DNA from: Deltaproteobacteria bacterium | Lineage (GTDB): Bacteria; Myxococcota_A; UBA9160 | Direction of reading: 5' to 3' | Assembly (NCBI GenBank): GCA_003520425.1 | Contig: DOUU01000497.1 | Coordinates: 2,059 to 14,677, forward strand | Length of the DNA stretch: 12,619 nt | Shown here: positions 6,471 to 12,619 of the stretch, one piece after another | Position numbering within the stretch: the stretch's first letter is position 1 | Layout: every line of letters starts with the position of its first letter | Notes under the pieces: model-generated | The model's database searches: none | Seen by the model: only the letters and a program-made list of their open reading frames with translations | Told to the model about the DNA's origin: nothing | Position numbers and translations under genes: made by a program

Positions 6471-7049
6471 TCAGAGGCGGGAGATCACTTCGATTGAGTC
6501 TCCGACCGCTGCCGCCCCGGGTTCAACGACCTTCCAATAGACGCCGCGGAGGTTCTGATCTCGGGTCGCGTTTGCCTGGACAAAAGAAAGCGCGTCCTGA
6601 CCGAAGCGTCCCTTGAATTTGAAGCATCCGTTGTGGGGCTTGGCGGTCACCTCGACCAGGGCGGAACCCACCCGCAGGCACGCCCCTGAGGGAAGATTCG
6701 CGGTGGAGATGTCGAGATCGACAAAAAGATTGTCGCCGAAGACGCTGAGGGGCTGACCGTTGGCGATGAGCTCGGCGACATCACGGCGCATCACCGCGAG
6801 CTGGGCCTCAGGATCGCGCGGCGGGCGCCGGCGCCAGCCATCGCCGGGCACTCCCTCGTCGGGTGAGAGCCGGACGCGCCCCGGCGTTTCGCGAACGCCG
6901 TCCGCACGGCGCCGGACGATGAGGGCGAGACGCCCCGAGCTTGTGGGCGCCCCCGCCAGCGCACGAAGACCCGACTCGAGTTCGGCGAGCCGACGATGAC
7001 GACTCAGATCGCCCGGGGGACCGTAGGCTTCCCTCTGAAGCTCATCCAT
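6471..7049 (-). CDS. MOSC-domain protein
   Basis: 192 residues, ATG 7049 to TGA 6473-6471. A helical N-terminus (residues 1-35, MDELQREAYG...) precedes a MOSC domain (about 40-190). The domain shows the family's beta strands (LALIVRRRADGVRETPGRVRL), the G-x-N-L-F segment (SVFGDNLFVDLDIS) and PHNGCFKF with the conserved cysteine C142. It ends GDSIEVISRL. MOSC domains are the C-terminal modules of molybdenum cofactor sulfurases and also occur in small proteins such as YiiM, and are thought to bind or carry sulfur or molybdenum cofactor. The particular role here is unknown. There is no signal peptide. No Shine-Dalgarno is seen before the ATG, and a TAGTGT -10-like box ends 6 bases upstream of it, so the message may be leaderless. 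Confidence 0.85.
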   Translation of the reverse strand: MDELQREAYGPPGDLSRHRRLAELESGLRALAGAPTSSGRLALIVRRRADGVRETPGRVRLSPDEGVPGDGWRRRPPRDPEAQLAVMRRDVAELIANGQPLSVFGDNLFVDLDISTANLPSGACLRVGSALVEVTAKPHNGCFKFKGRFGQDALSFVQANATRDQNLRGVYWKVVEPGAAAVGDSIEVISRL

Positions 7050-7055
7050 GCGGGC

Positions 7056-7061
7056 ACACTA
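7056..7061 (-). promoter_or_regulatory. Possible -10 box for leaderless transcription of the MOSC gene
   Basis: On the minus strand TAGTGT (T1, A2 and T6 of TATAAT) is followed by 6 bases and then the ATG at 7049. Transcription would then start at or next to the start codon. No -35 is evident. The lack of a ribosome site fits this reading but does not prove it. Confidence 0.25.
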
Positions 7062-7214
7062 GCACGTAGCCTGCTCGATCTCTTGTTCTTGACCAAGGCA
7101 CCGCTCTGCGAGACCGCTCCGCCGGCCCTGCCACGTACGGACGTTCGGGGGTCCAAGCGGGTGGCTAGAGGCAGGCGGGCTCGCACGGCACAGGACAGCT
7201 CGCCCTCTTTCGGA

Positions 7215-7243
7215 TTGACATTTTGTGATTAAAACGTCAGGAT
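7215..7243 (+). promoter_or_regulatory. Promoter with overlapping AT-rich palindromic operator, SDR gene
   Basis: A perfect -35 TTGACA (7215-7220), a 17-base spacer and CAGGAT (7238-7243, matching A2, A5 and T6). Overlapping it is a palindrome: TGACATTTT (7216-7224), 6 bases, then AAAACGTCA (7231-7239), with eight of nine pairs matching. The stretch is strikingly AT-rich compared with its surroundings. Its size suits a dimeric TetR- or MarR-type repressor that would block the -35. No regulator gene is adjacent. The leader to ATG 7274 would be about 25 bases. Confidence 0.5.
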
Positions 7244-7273
7244 GCCCGAGGCGCCCACGAGGAGATCCTGCGC

Positions 7274-8089
7274 ATGAGCCTCCCTCTCTCTGGTAAGACT
7301 GCGATCGTCACAGGCGCCTCGAGCGGCATCGGGCGCGCGATCGCCGAGAAGCTCGGGGCGGCCGGCGCCCACGTGTACCTCTCAGGTCGCACGCGCGAAG
7401 CGATGGAGGAGACGAAGAAACGCATCGAGCGAGGTGCGGGCCGCGCAACCGTCGTCGCCTCGGACGTGCGCGACGTGCGGCAGATTCCGGCGCTCGTCGA
7501 GCAGGCTGCGAGCGAGACGGGTCGGCTAGACGTGATGGTGAACAACGCGGGCGTCTCCTATCCCGCGCCGATCCTCGAAGGCGATCCTGAACAGTGGCGT
7601 GCGATGTTCGAGACGAACGTGATCGCGCTGCTTGCGGGCTGCCAGGCCGCCGTGCAAGCGATGCGGGCTTGCAAGGCCGCAGGACACATCGTGAACATCT
7701 CTTCGATTGCAGCACTGCGAGCAGATTCAGGAGTATACGGCGCGACGAAACATGCGGTGAACTGCATTTCAGCGACCCTGCGACGAGAGCTCGAGGACGA
7801 CACGATCCGCGTCGTGAACGTGATGCCGGGCGCGATTGCGACGAACTTTGCTCGGAATTTTGATCCAAAGGTTGTCGCGGGACTCGTTCAAGCATCCGGG
7901 CTGCAAGTGGAGGTGAAGCGCGGCGAGCGGATCCCAGACGAGGTGCTTGAGAAGATCCAGCCAGCCCTGCGCAAGATCCTGGGAAGCCCCGAAGACGTGG
8001 CCGAGGCCGTGCTCTACGCGGTGATGCAGCCGATCCACGTGAACATCGCGGAGATCGCGGTGCGTCCGCCCAAGCAGCTCGCGATCTAG
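7274..8089 (+). CDS. Classical short-chain dehydrogenase/reductase (SDR)
   Basis: 271 residues. ATG 7274 has AGGAGAT about 8 bases upstream. All classical SDR elements are intact: the nucleotide-binding TGASSGIG (residues 13-20), SDV (63-65) for the adenine ring, NNAG (90-93), N115, catalytic serine in NISS (143-144), and Y155-x3-K159 (YGATK). Arg39 in the SGRTRE segment after the second strand suggests NADP(H) preference. PGAIATNF (185-192) is the usual motif after the active site. The enzyme would oxidise an alcohol or reduce a ketone in the cytoplasm; the substrate cannot be deduced. A C-terminal part of about 60 residues (VEVKRGERIPDEVLEKIQPALRKI) looks typical of substrate-binding regions. 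It stands alone and converges with the sulfatase gene; its control is probably through the overlapping promoter and operator. Confidence 0.92.
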   Translation: MSLPLSGKTAIVTGASSGIGRAIAEKLGAAGAHVYLSGRTREAMEETKKRIERGAGRATVVASDVRDVRQIPALVEQAASETGRLDVMVNNAGVSYPAPILEGDPEQWRAMFETNVIALLAGCQAAVQAMRACKAAGHIVNISSIAALRADSGVYGATKHAVNCISATLRRELEDDTIRVVNVMPGAIATNFARNFDPKVVAGLVQASGLQVEVKRGERIPDEVLEKIQPALRKILGSPEDVAEAVLYAVMQPIHVNIAEIAVRPPKQLAI

Positions 8090-8104
8090 GATCGCTTCGA
8101 GGCC

Positions 8105-8126
8105 ATCCCGACCGGGGCGTTGGGAT
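8105..8126 (+). terminator. Stem-loop between the convergent SDR and sulfatase genes
   Basis: ATCCCGAC (8105-8112) pairs with GTTGGGAT (8119-8126) across a 6-base loop: eight pairs, one a G-U wobble in the plus-strand RNA. It begins 16 bases after the SDR stop. No T-run follows. On the minus strand the wobble becomes a mismatch, so it fits the SDR transcript better. Confidence 0.4.
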
Positions 8127-8213
8127 CTCCGGAAAATGCGTGCGAACTCCGCACCGGCGGATGACGCGCTTTGCGAGAGAGCGTGGTGACACGGACGCTG
8201 CCGGGGCGGAGGC

Positions 8214-9737
8214 CTAGCGTGCTTGGCAGACGAGGGGAAGCGTGCGGCCGAGGTCGTGTCGCATCACGTCGTCCAGGGTCGCCAAGAGGTCGGAGCGCAC
8301 GGAGGCCAGCGCCGGATCGGTCCAGCGATTGACCAGCTCTCCCGGATCTTCTCGGAGGTCATAGAGCTCGCCGGCGTCCGGGTCGCGTTCATTCCGTGTG
8401 ATGCGCCATCGCCGCGTGGTGAGCGTGCGAAAAGCGAGAATCCCTCGCAGGATGTCGTCTTCTGTGAGGACGTACTCCCGTGGCCCCTCTCCGAGCGGTC
8501 GCCCCTCGACGGTCGCAGGGATAGGGAGACCGCAGGCCCGCAGCGCGGTAGGTGCGACGTCGATTGTTCCCACCGGATCGTCAACCCGGGTTCCCGGCGC
8601 GAAGCTCGGTCCGCGCACGAGGAGCGGTACTCGCACCAGTGCCTCGTAATGAATCGGCCCCTTGAGCATCATGCCATGGTCGCCCATGTAGTCGCCGTGG
8701 TCGGCGGTGAAGATGACCAGCGTATTCGAAGAGAGGCCGCGCGATTCGAGGAGGGCGAGGATCCGCCCGACCTCATGGTCGATTTGAGCGATCATCCCGT
8801 AATACGCTGCGAGGATCGTCAGGCGTTCCTCTTCGGAGAAGAGCGACCATCCGGGGTTTGCCCATTCCATCTCTGTCCCGCGGAAGCCTCGGGACCAAGC
8901 CGCGTGGAACGGCGGCTTGCCCGCGAGTTCGTCTGGGGAATGCGGGGGCAGCACCTGCCGCATGTCTGCGGGCGTGTATCGGTCGCACCAAGGGCGTGGC
9001 GGGTCGAAGGGATGGTGTGGATCTGCAAAGCTCACCCACGCGAAGAATGGTCGGTCGACTCGTGAGAGCCATGCGATCGCGCAATCCGCTGTCCAGCGGG
9101 TGTGGTGGTCCTCTTCGGGCAACTGGTTCTTCCAGGTCTGCGTTGCATCCCAGGTTCGGCCGGCGGCCTCGGGCTGCATCAGTCGGAGCCGCTCCACGCC
9201 GCGGGCAGGGCCGTCCCTGAAGAGATGGCGAGCGTAGTGGAGCCCGAAAGGTGGAGGCCCGAAGCCCCAGTTCCAACGGCCGACCTGCGGTGCGAGCCGG
9301 ATGTTGTGGACATCCGCGACAAGTTCAACGTGCTCGAAGCCAAAATAGGGACCGTACCAGTCCGGTGTAACCTTGGCCGAGTCCACAACGGACTCGACCC
9401 GACCTGTTGGATAATCGGGAAAGTACGACGCAAAATGTGCCTTCCCGAACAGCGCCGTAGCAAACCCGGCCTGCTTGAACCGCGTCGCTACCGACTCGGC
9501 GGCTGCGTCGTCGGGCAGATCGATCCCATTGCGGATGACACCGTGTGTACTTGGGTAGCGGCCGGTGAGGATGGTGGCACGGGCAGGCTGGCAGAACGGG
9601 TTCTGTGTCCTGCAGCGCGTGAAGACGGTGCCTTCGGCGCCGAATCGATCGAGCGCGGGAGTGGCCCCGAGAGGGTCGCCGTAGGCGGCGAGGGTCGTCG
9701 CCTTGTGCTGGTCCGTCGTGATGAGAAGGATGTTCAT
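8214..9737 (-). CDS. Sulfatase-family (alkaline phosphatase superfamily) hydrolase, cytoplasmic
   Basis: 507 residues from ATG 9737, whose product opens MNILLITTDQHK as sulfatases do; the frame is open upstream but that stretch is not family-like. No clear ribosome site is seen; AGGTGG lies about 12 bases upstream. The nucleophile motif is C49-Q-P-A-R53 within NPFCQPARATILTGRYP. Cys49 would be converted to formylglycine; Ala replaces the usual Ser of CxPSR. Other active-site residues are D9 with Q10 (metal; D-Q as in phosphonate monoester hydrolase and choline-sulfatase relatives), K99 and H101, D239-P-H241, D346-H347 (FTADHGD) and K359. There is no signal peptide, so it acts in the cytoplasm on a small sulfate, phosphate or phosphonate ester. 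It converges with the SDR gene and has a SnoaL-like gene 197 bases upstream on its strand. It needs a formylglycine-generating enzyme or anSME encoded elsewhere. Confidence 0.9.
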   Translation of the reverse strand: MNILLITTDQHKATTLAAYGDPLGATPALDRFGAEGTVFTRCRTQNPFCQPARATILTGRYPSTHGVIRNGIDLPDDAAAESVATRFKQAGFATALFGKAHFASYFPDYPTGRVESVVDSAKVTPDWYGPYFGFEHVELVADVHNIRLAPQVGRWNWGFGPPPFGLHYARHLFRDGPARGVERLRLMQPEAAGRTWDATQTWKNQLPEEDHHTRWTADCAIAWLSRVDRPFFAWVSFADPHHPFDPPRPWCDRYTPADMRQVLPPHSPDELAGKPPFHAAWSRGFRGTEMEWANPGWSLFSEEERLTILAAYYGMIAQIDHEVGRILALLESRGLSSNTLVIFTADHGDYMGDHGMMLKGPIHYEALVRVPLLVRGPSFAPGTRVDDPVGTIDVAPTALRACGLPIPATVEGRPLGEGPREYVLTEDDILRGILAFRTLTTRRWRITRNERDPDAGELYDLREDPGELVNRWTDPALASVRSDLLATLDDVMRHDLGRTLPLVCQAR

Positions 9738-9934
9738 CTTGGGGAGGGTCGCCACCTCTTCTCGGGCGCAAAAATTGCCTCCATATTCCGGAAGGAGCTG
9801 CGCGAAGTCTACTGACTCGGACCCCTCTCTCCCTTCACAACCCTGGAAAGCTTCTCCGGCATCTCTCGAGGGAAGGGCGTGCAGGCGGGTCCGTGACACG
9901 CGACTCCGAGGAAGCGCCCAAGTCCCAAAACCCC

Positions 9935-10378
9935 TCAACGGCTCCCGGAGGTCTTGAATTTCGGCAACTCAGGGTGTCGGCGCCGGAACTCCTCGTAGAG
10001 GTGTGTATCCGTGTAGTCACGCATCTCACAGATCAGGTCGCCGCGGAATCGGATCACGACGCAGGTACGCTGGTCGATCACGTCACCGGGAGTGCCTCTC
10101 AACCAGCTTCGCTCGCGGATCTCGACGATCACGCGCTCATCGGCGTCGTACCAGTCGCGCCACCGCTCCTCATAGCCCCAATCTGCCGAGCCGAGCCCGA
10201 ATTCCCGGTTGGAGAAGGCCTGGAGGACGGCCTCGCGCCCGCTCCACTCCCCTCCGATGGGCGGCGAACCGGCAACCCAATAGACGATGTCATCGGTGAA
10301 GAGCCTTCCTACCTCCTCCATCCGCCCTTCGAACAGTGCTTTCTCGTAGGCTTTGGCGATTTTCAGCCGGTCGCTCAT
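9935..10378 (-). CDS. SnoaL-like (NTF2-fold) protein
   Basis: 147 residues. The start ATG 10378 has the strong Shine-Dalgarno AAAGGAGGG with the ideal short spacing. The single domain has the NTF2/SnoaL layout: an N-terminal helix pair (RLKIAKAYEKALFEGRMEEVGRLFTDDIVYWV), a Gly-rich turn with SGREAVLQAF, then long antiparallel strands (RVIVEIRERSW, TCVVIRFRGDLICEMRDYTDTHLYEEF). The D-Y-x-D-T-H-L-Y segment is the usual end-of-sheet motif of these polar-pocket proteins. Family members act as small isomerases, cyclases, dehydratases or ligand-binding proteins, often in steroid, polyketide or aromatic breakdown. The specific role is unknown. It lacks a signal peptide. It lies downstream of the GT39 gene on the minus strand and is followed by the sulfatase gene, so it could be co-transcribed with the latter. 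Confidence 0.82.
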   Translation of the reverse strand: MSDRLKIAKAYEKALFEGRMEEVGRLFTDDIVYWVAGSPPIGGEWSGREAVLQAFSNREFGLGSADWGYEERWRDWYDADERVIVEIRERSWLRGTPGDVIDQRTCVVIRFRGDLICEMRDYTDTHLYEEFRRRHPELPKFKTSGSR

Positions 10379-10408
10379 GAACCCTCCTTTGTCGCGGTCG
10401 CTTCCGGG

Positions 10409-10439
10409 TCTGATCGAGAGTGGGCTCGAGCGTCGTCAA
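10409..10439 (-). promoter_or_regulatory. Possible promoter of the SnoaL-like gene
   Basis: On the minus strand a -35 TTGACG (10439-10434) lies before a weak -10 (best frame about GATCAG at an 18-base spacing, three of six matches). A leader of about 30 bases would carry the AAAGGAGG ribosome site. A separate TATAAG occurs on the minus strand at 10593-10588 without a matching -35. Both are weak. Confidence 0.25.
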
Positions 10440-10600
10440 GAACGCGCGCCGGATCCGTCTGTGTTCCACTCCCGCAGGAGGGGGGATGTGAGGTTCTTGT
10501 CGCGGGAGCTTCGAGACGCGCTCCAGCGCCTTCTCAATCTCGCCTGGCCCCGGCTCTCGGCATTCAGGGTTCCCAGCATCCCGCGGCCTTATAGCGGAGG

Positions 10601-12463
10601 TCAAGAGCCTGCCGGCGGTGGGGCCGGCCGTTGGCGCAGAGGCATGGCGTATGCGGGATCCACGACGAAGATCGCGTCCGCCTGCTCTGTACCCAGCGAC
10701 TTCGGAGGCTGCGCGTCCGGCTGGAGCAAGATCACAGGCGTGCGACCTTCCCGTCGGTTGCGCTCGAACTCTTCGCTTCGCGGCGTGCGCGATTCGACGG
10801 TGACCGAAAGGCCAAAGCTCTCCAGGTAATCCGCCAGGACTGTTCCCTCGGCGACGTTGTAGAGGGCGAGGCGGCGAGAAGGCAGCGCAACGAGCAGCCC
10901 CGCGAGCCGACGTGCAGCCCGTGTTCCCGGATAGCGCGGCAGGAGGGTGACGCGCGGATCGCTGTGCAGTGCCCCTATCGTCGACTCCTCGGGATCTGCG
11001 TACACCGCGACCCGAAATCCTTTCGCGAGAGCCTCGTCGACCGTGGCGGCGTCGGGCAGGATCGCCGAGCAGGTGGCCGGTGCATAGAACATCGCCTCGA
11101 TGGGCCGGCCCACATTGAACACGATCCAGCGGCCCGGCGGCAGCGCCTTGACCCGTGCGCCCAAGTCGCGAAGTTCCTGCGTCCAAAGTGGATCGCGCAC
11201 CGGCGTGGCCCACGGTCGCGGGGTCGCGCCTTGGACGAAGAGGGCGATGATCAGCACCCCGAGCGTACCTGCCGCGACCCGCGGAGGTCGGGAGGCGCCG
11301 GAGCCCAGGTCGAAGCAGCGAGGAATGAAGAACCCGTACGAGAGGAAGACCACCGGGGCAGCGGGCAGGACGTAGCCCCTCATCTTTGTCGCCGCGAGGC
11401 TGTAGATCGCGTAGGTAAGGAGGAACCAGCCGACGACAGGGAGCCAATCGCGTCGTCGGCGAAAGGCGTGGACGATGAACGCGACCAGCGCAACCGGCGC
11501 GAGCAGGCCGTAGTCGTAGCTCAAATTGGCGATGTGCCAGGTCCACGAACCTGCGTGCTTGTCCACAGGCTCGAGGAAGTAGTGAATCGAACGTCCGCGG
11601 AGCCAGGCAAACTCTGCCGGGAAGGCGTGGGCGAGATGGAGATACCAGGGCAGGACGAGGAGAGCCGCCACGGAGCAGGCCAGCGCGGGGAGAGCGACGA
11701 CGGAGATCCCCTGCTCAAGATCTCGGATCGGCGCCTGCGACCGCAGATGCACGAGGAGGGCAAAGAAGAGAACGGCGGGACAAACGAGTGCGCCGCCCTC
11801 CTTGGTGAGGAAGGCGAGCCCGGTGATGCCACCCACCAGCGCGGCCTTCCCCCACCTGGAGAGGCCGGGAGGATCGTGATCGTCTGCGGCCCACAGTGCC
11901 GCAAGCACACCGAGCTCCACGAGGAACGCCATCAACGTATCCACGTGATCCGCACTGCGCAGGCCGCCTGCCCAAAGCGTGGCGGACTCGTTCCAGGCGT
12001 GAAATCCCGCGGCCACGAGGCCACCGGAGGCGCCCAGCAGGCGTTTTCCGAGCAGGAAGGTCAAGAGAACCGCCAAGGTCGAAACCACGAGGCTTGGCAC
12101 CCGCATTGCGAACTCGTCCACGCCAAAGACGGACATGGAGAGCGCCATGAGCTGCATGGTGAGCGTGGGATGCGTGATCCAGACACGGCTCTCGAGCCAT
12201 CTCTCGGGCGGGACCTCGTGGAGCGGATGCTCAAAGAGCGTGGGTTCGAGAGGATGGTCCATGAGGTGGCGCGCCACGACAGCGTGGTAGCGCTCATCCC
12301 ACTTGCCGAGGTACCAGTGCGCGGCCAGATTGATGCGGATCGCCAGCGCTGCGAGCAAGAGTGCGAAAAGCGCCAGACGGGTTCGGCGCCGACTCCCGGC
12401 CCACCACGCGACCGCGGTGGCGAGCAGGGCTGCGCCGAAGGTCGCTGCGCCAATCGCGTCCAC
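10601..12463 (-). CDS. GT39/ArnT-type membrane glycosyltransferase with soluble C-terminal tail
   Basis: 620 residues. GTG 12463 is chosen because GGAGG lies 5 bases upstream; an overlapping ATG at 12468 is in another frame. The protein has about ten or more hydrophobic helices up to residue 410. GT39/ArnT/PMT hallmarks are present: a first periplasmic loop with the acidic pair in KWDERYH (D56, E57), HPTLTMQLMALSMSVFG (98-114), a TKEGG loop (220-224), and TKMRGYVLPAAPVV (359-372) near the membrane end. Such enzymes move a sugar from a polyprenyl-phosphate donor to lipid A, protein or glycan on the periplasmic side. Donor and acceptor are unknown. Unusually, a 200-residue soluble tail follows (about 412-620), with two alpha/beta-like segments (about 425-510 and 526-604). 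The longest + strand leader is absent, and no glycan gene neighbours it, so it appears isolated here. Confidence 0.88.
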   Translation of the reverse strand: MDAIGAATFGAALLATAVAWWAGSRRRTRLALFALLLAALAIRINLAAHWYLGKWDERYHAVVARHLMDHPLEPTLFEHPLHEVPPERWLESRVWITHPTLTMQLMALSMSVFGVDEFAMRVPSLVVSTLAVLLTFLLGKRLLGASGGLVAAGFHAWNESATLWAGGLRSADHVDTLMAFLVELGVLAALWAADDHDPPGLSRWGKAALVGGITGLAFLTKEGGALVCPAVLFFALLVHLRSQAPIRDLEQGISVVALPALACSVAALLVLPWYLHLAHAFPAEFAWLRGRSIHYFLEPVDKHAGSWTWHIANLSYDYGLLAPVALVAFIVHAFRRRRDWLPVVGWFLLTYAIYSLAATKMRGYVLPAAPVVFLSYGFFIPRCFDLGSGASRPPRVAAGTLGVLIIALFVQGATPRPWATPVRDPLWTQELRDLGARVKALPPGRWIVFNVGRPIEAMFYAPATCSAILPDAATVDEALAKGFRVAVYADPEESTIGALHSDPRVTLLPRYPGTRAARRLAGLLVALPSRRLALYNVAEGTVLADYLESFGLSVTVESRTPRSEEFERNRREGRTPVILLQPDAQPPKSLGTEQADAIFVVDPAYAMPLRQRPAPPPAGS

Positions 12464-12540
12464 GCCATCCTCCGGCTAGGCGCCTCGCGGCGCAGGCTAT
12501 CACGACCGCCGCGTCCCGCTTGTTCCGGAGCTGCTCAAGG

Positions 12541-12576
12541 GCAGGCCGCGCGCCTGCTGTCGCTCCGCAAGGAGCG
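12541..12576. repeat. Two adjacent GC-rich hairpins at the right edge
   Basis: GCAGGC (12541-12546) pairs with GCCTGC (12552-12557) around a 5-base loop, and CGCTCC (12561-12566) pairs with GGAGCG (12571-12576) around the GNRA-type tetraloop GCAA. They lie about 80-110 bases upstream of the GT39 GTG. They may be the end of a neighbouring transcript or part of a gene cut by the window edge; no gene could be called there. Confidence 0.3.
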
Positions 12577-12619
12577 TGCGCGGCGAGAAAGCCGGGATCG
12601 CGCAGGCCTTGTGAACGCT

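Noticed and set aside
7308..8192. A 294-codon open frame on the minus strand
   Set aside because: It is antisense to the SDR gene, with an Arg/Ser/Pro-rich low-complexity product.
8223..9065. A 280-codon open frame on the plus strand
   Set aside because: It is antisense to the sulfatase gene, which has the complete catalytic motif set.
8214..9938. A longer sulfatase starting at 9938
   Set aside because: The first 67 residues are low-complexity and overlap the SnoaL-like stop; the sulfatase family begins at MNILLITTDQ.
9893..10594. A 233-codon open frame on the plus strand
   Set aside because: It is antisense to the SnoaL-like gene, which has a strong ribosome site and a family fold pattern.
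10290..11546. A 418-codon open frame on the minus strand
   Set aside because: It runs in another frame through the GT39 gene and gives an Arg/Ala/Gly-rich product with no membrane helices or motifs; a typical GC-rich shadow.
12464..12619. End of a neighbouring minus-strand coding gene at the right edge
   Set aside because: One frame stays open from the edge and stops at a TGA near 12503, but the peptide is too short and featureless to support a call.

Overview
The window is GC-rich DNA from a Gram-negative bacterium. It has an outer-membrane beta-barrel gene, a PilZ (c-di-GMP) gene and a GT39 membrane glycosyltransferase, with GTG starts, purine-rich ribosome sites and very few AT-rich stretches. 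The gene mix (DUF1232, amidohydrolase_2, SDR, SnoaL-like and sulfatase genes scattered over both strands) resembles environmental deltaproteobacterial, myxobacterial or Binatota-like genomes. That placement is inference; no rRNA or phylogenetic marker is present.

Left part (1-3442): a truncated gene on the + strand ends in an NTF2-like domain. It converges, 24 bases apart, on a minus-strand outer-membrane channel-like protein of the Phenol_MetA_deg type, which has a recognisable sigma70-type promoter. After a 376-base gap come two more minus-strand genes, a Pilz-domain protein and a YkvA/DUF1232 membrane protein. Middle part (3443-8089): a plus-strand ATP-grasp ligase with an ambiguous start is followed by an amidohydrolase_2 metal-dependent hydrolase. 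Next are a minus-strand MOSC-domain protein and a plus-strand classical short-chain dehydrogenase, whose promoter region carries an AT-rich palindrome overlapping the -35 box. Right part (8214-12619): on the minus strand lie a cytoplasmic sulfatase-family hydrolase, a SnoaL-like protein and a 620-residue GT39/ArnT-type glycosyltransferase with a large soluble C-terminal tail.

Most genes look like single transcription units: gaps of about 120-380 bases separate nearly all of them and strands switch often. Several products (outer-membrane channel, amidohydrolase, SDR, SnoaL-like, sulfatase) would fit dispersed uptake and breakdown of small organic molecules, but no pathway can be assigned from sequence. 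I found no rRNA, tRNA, CRISPR array, transposase or integrase, and no convincing new multi-gene defence or biosynthetic system. The most notable signals are the operator-like palindrome before the SDR gene, the orphan ATP-grasp ligase with its hairpin-embedded Shine-Dalgarno, and unusual extra modules on the porin-like protein, the PilZ protein and the glycosyltransferase.
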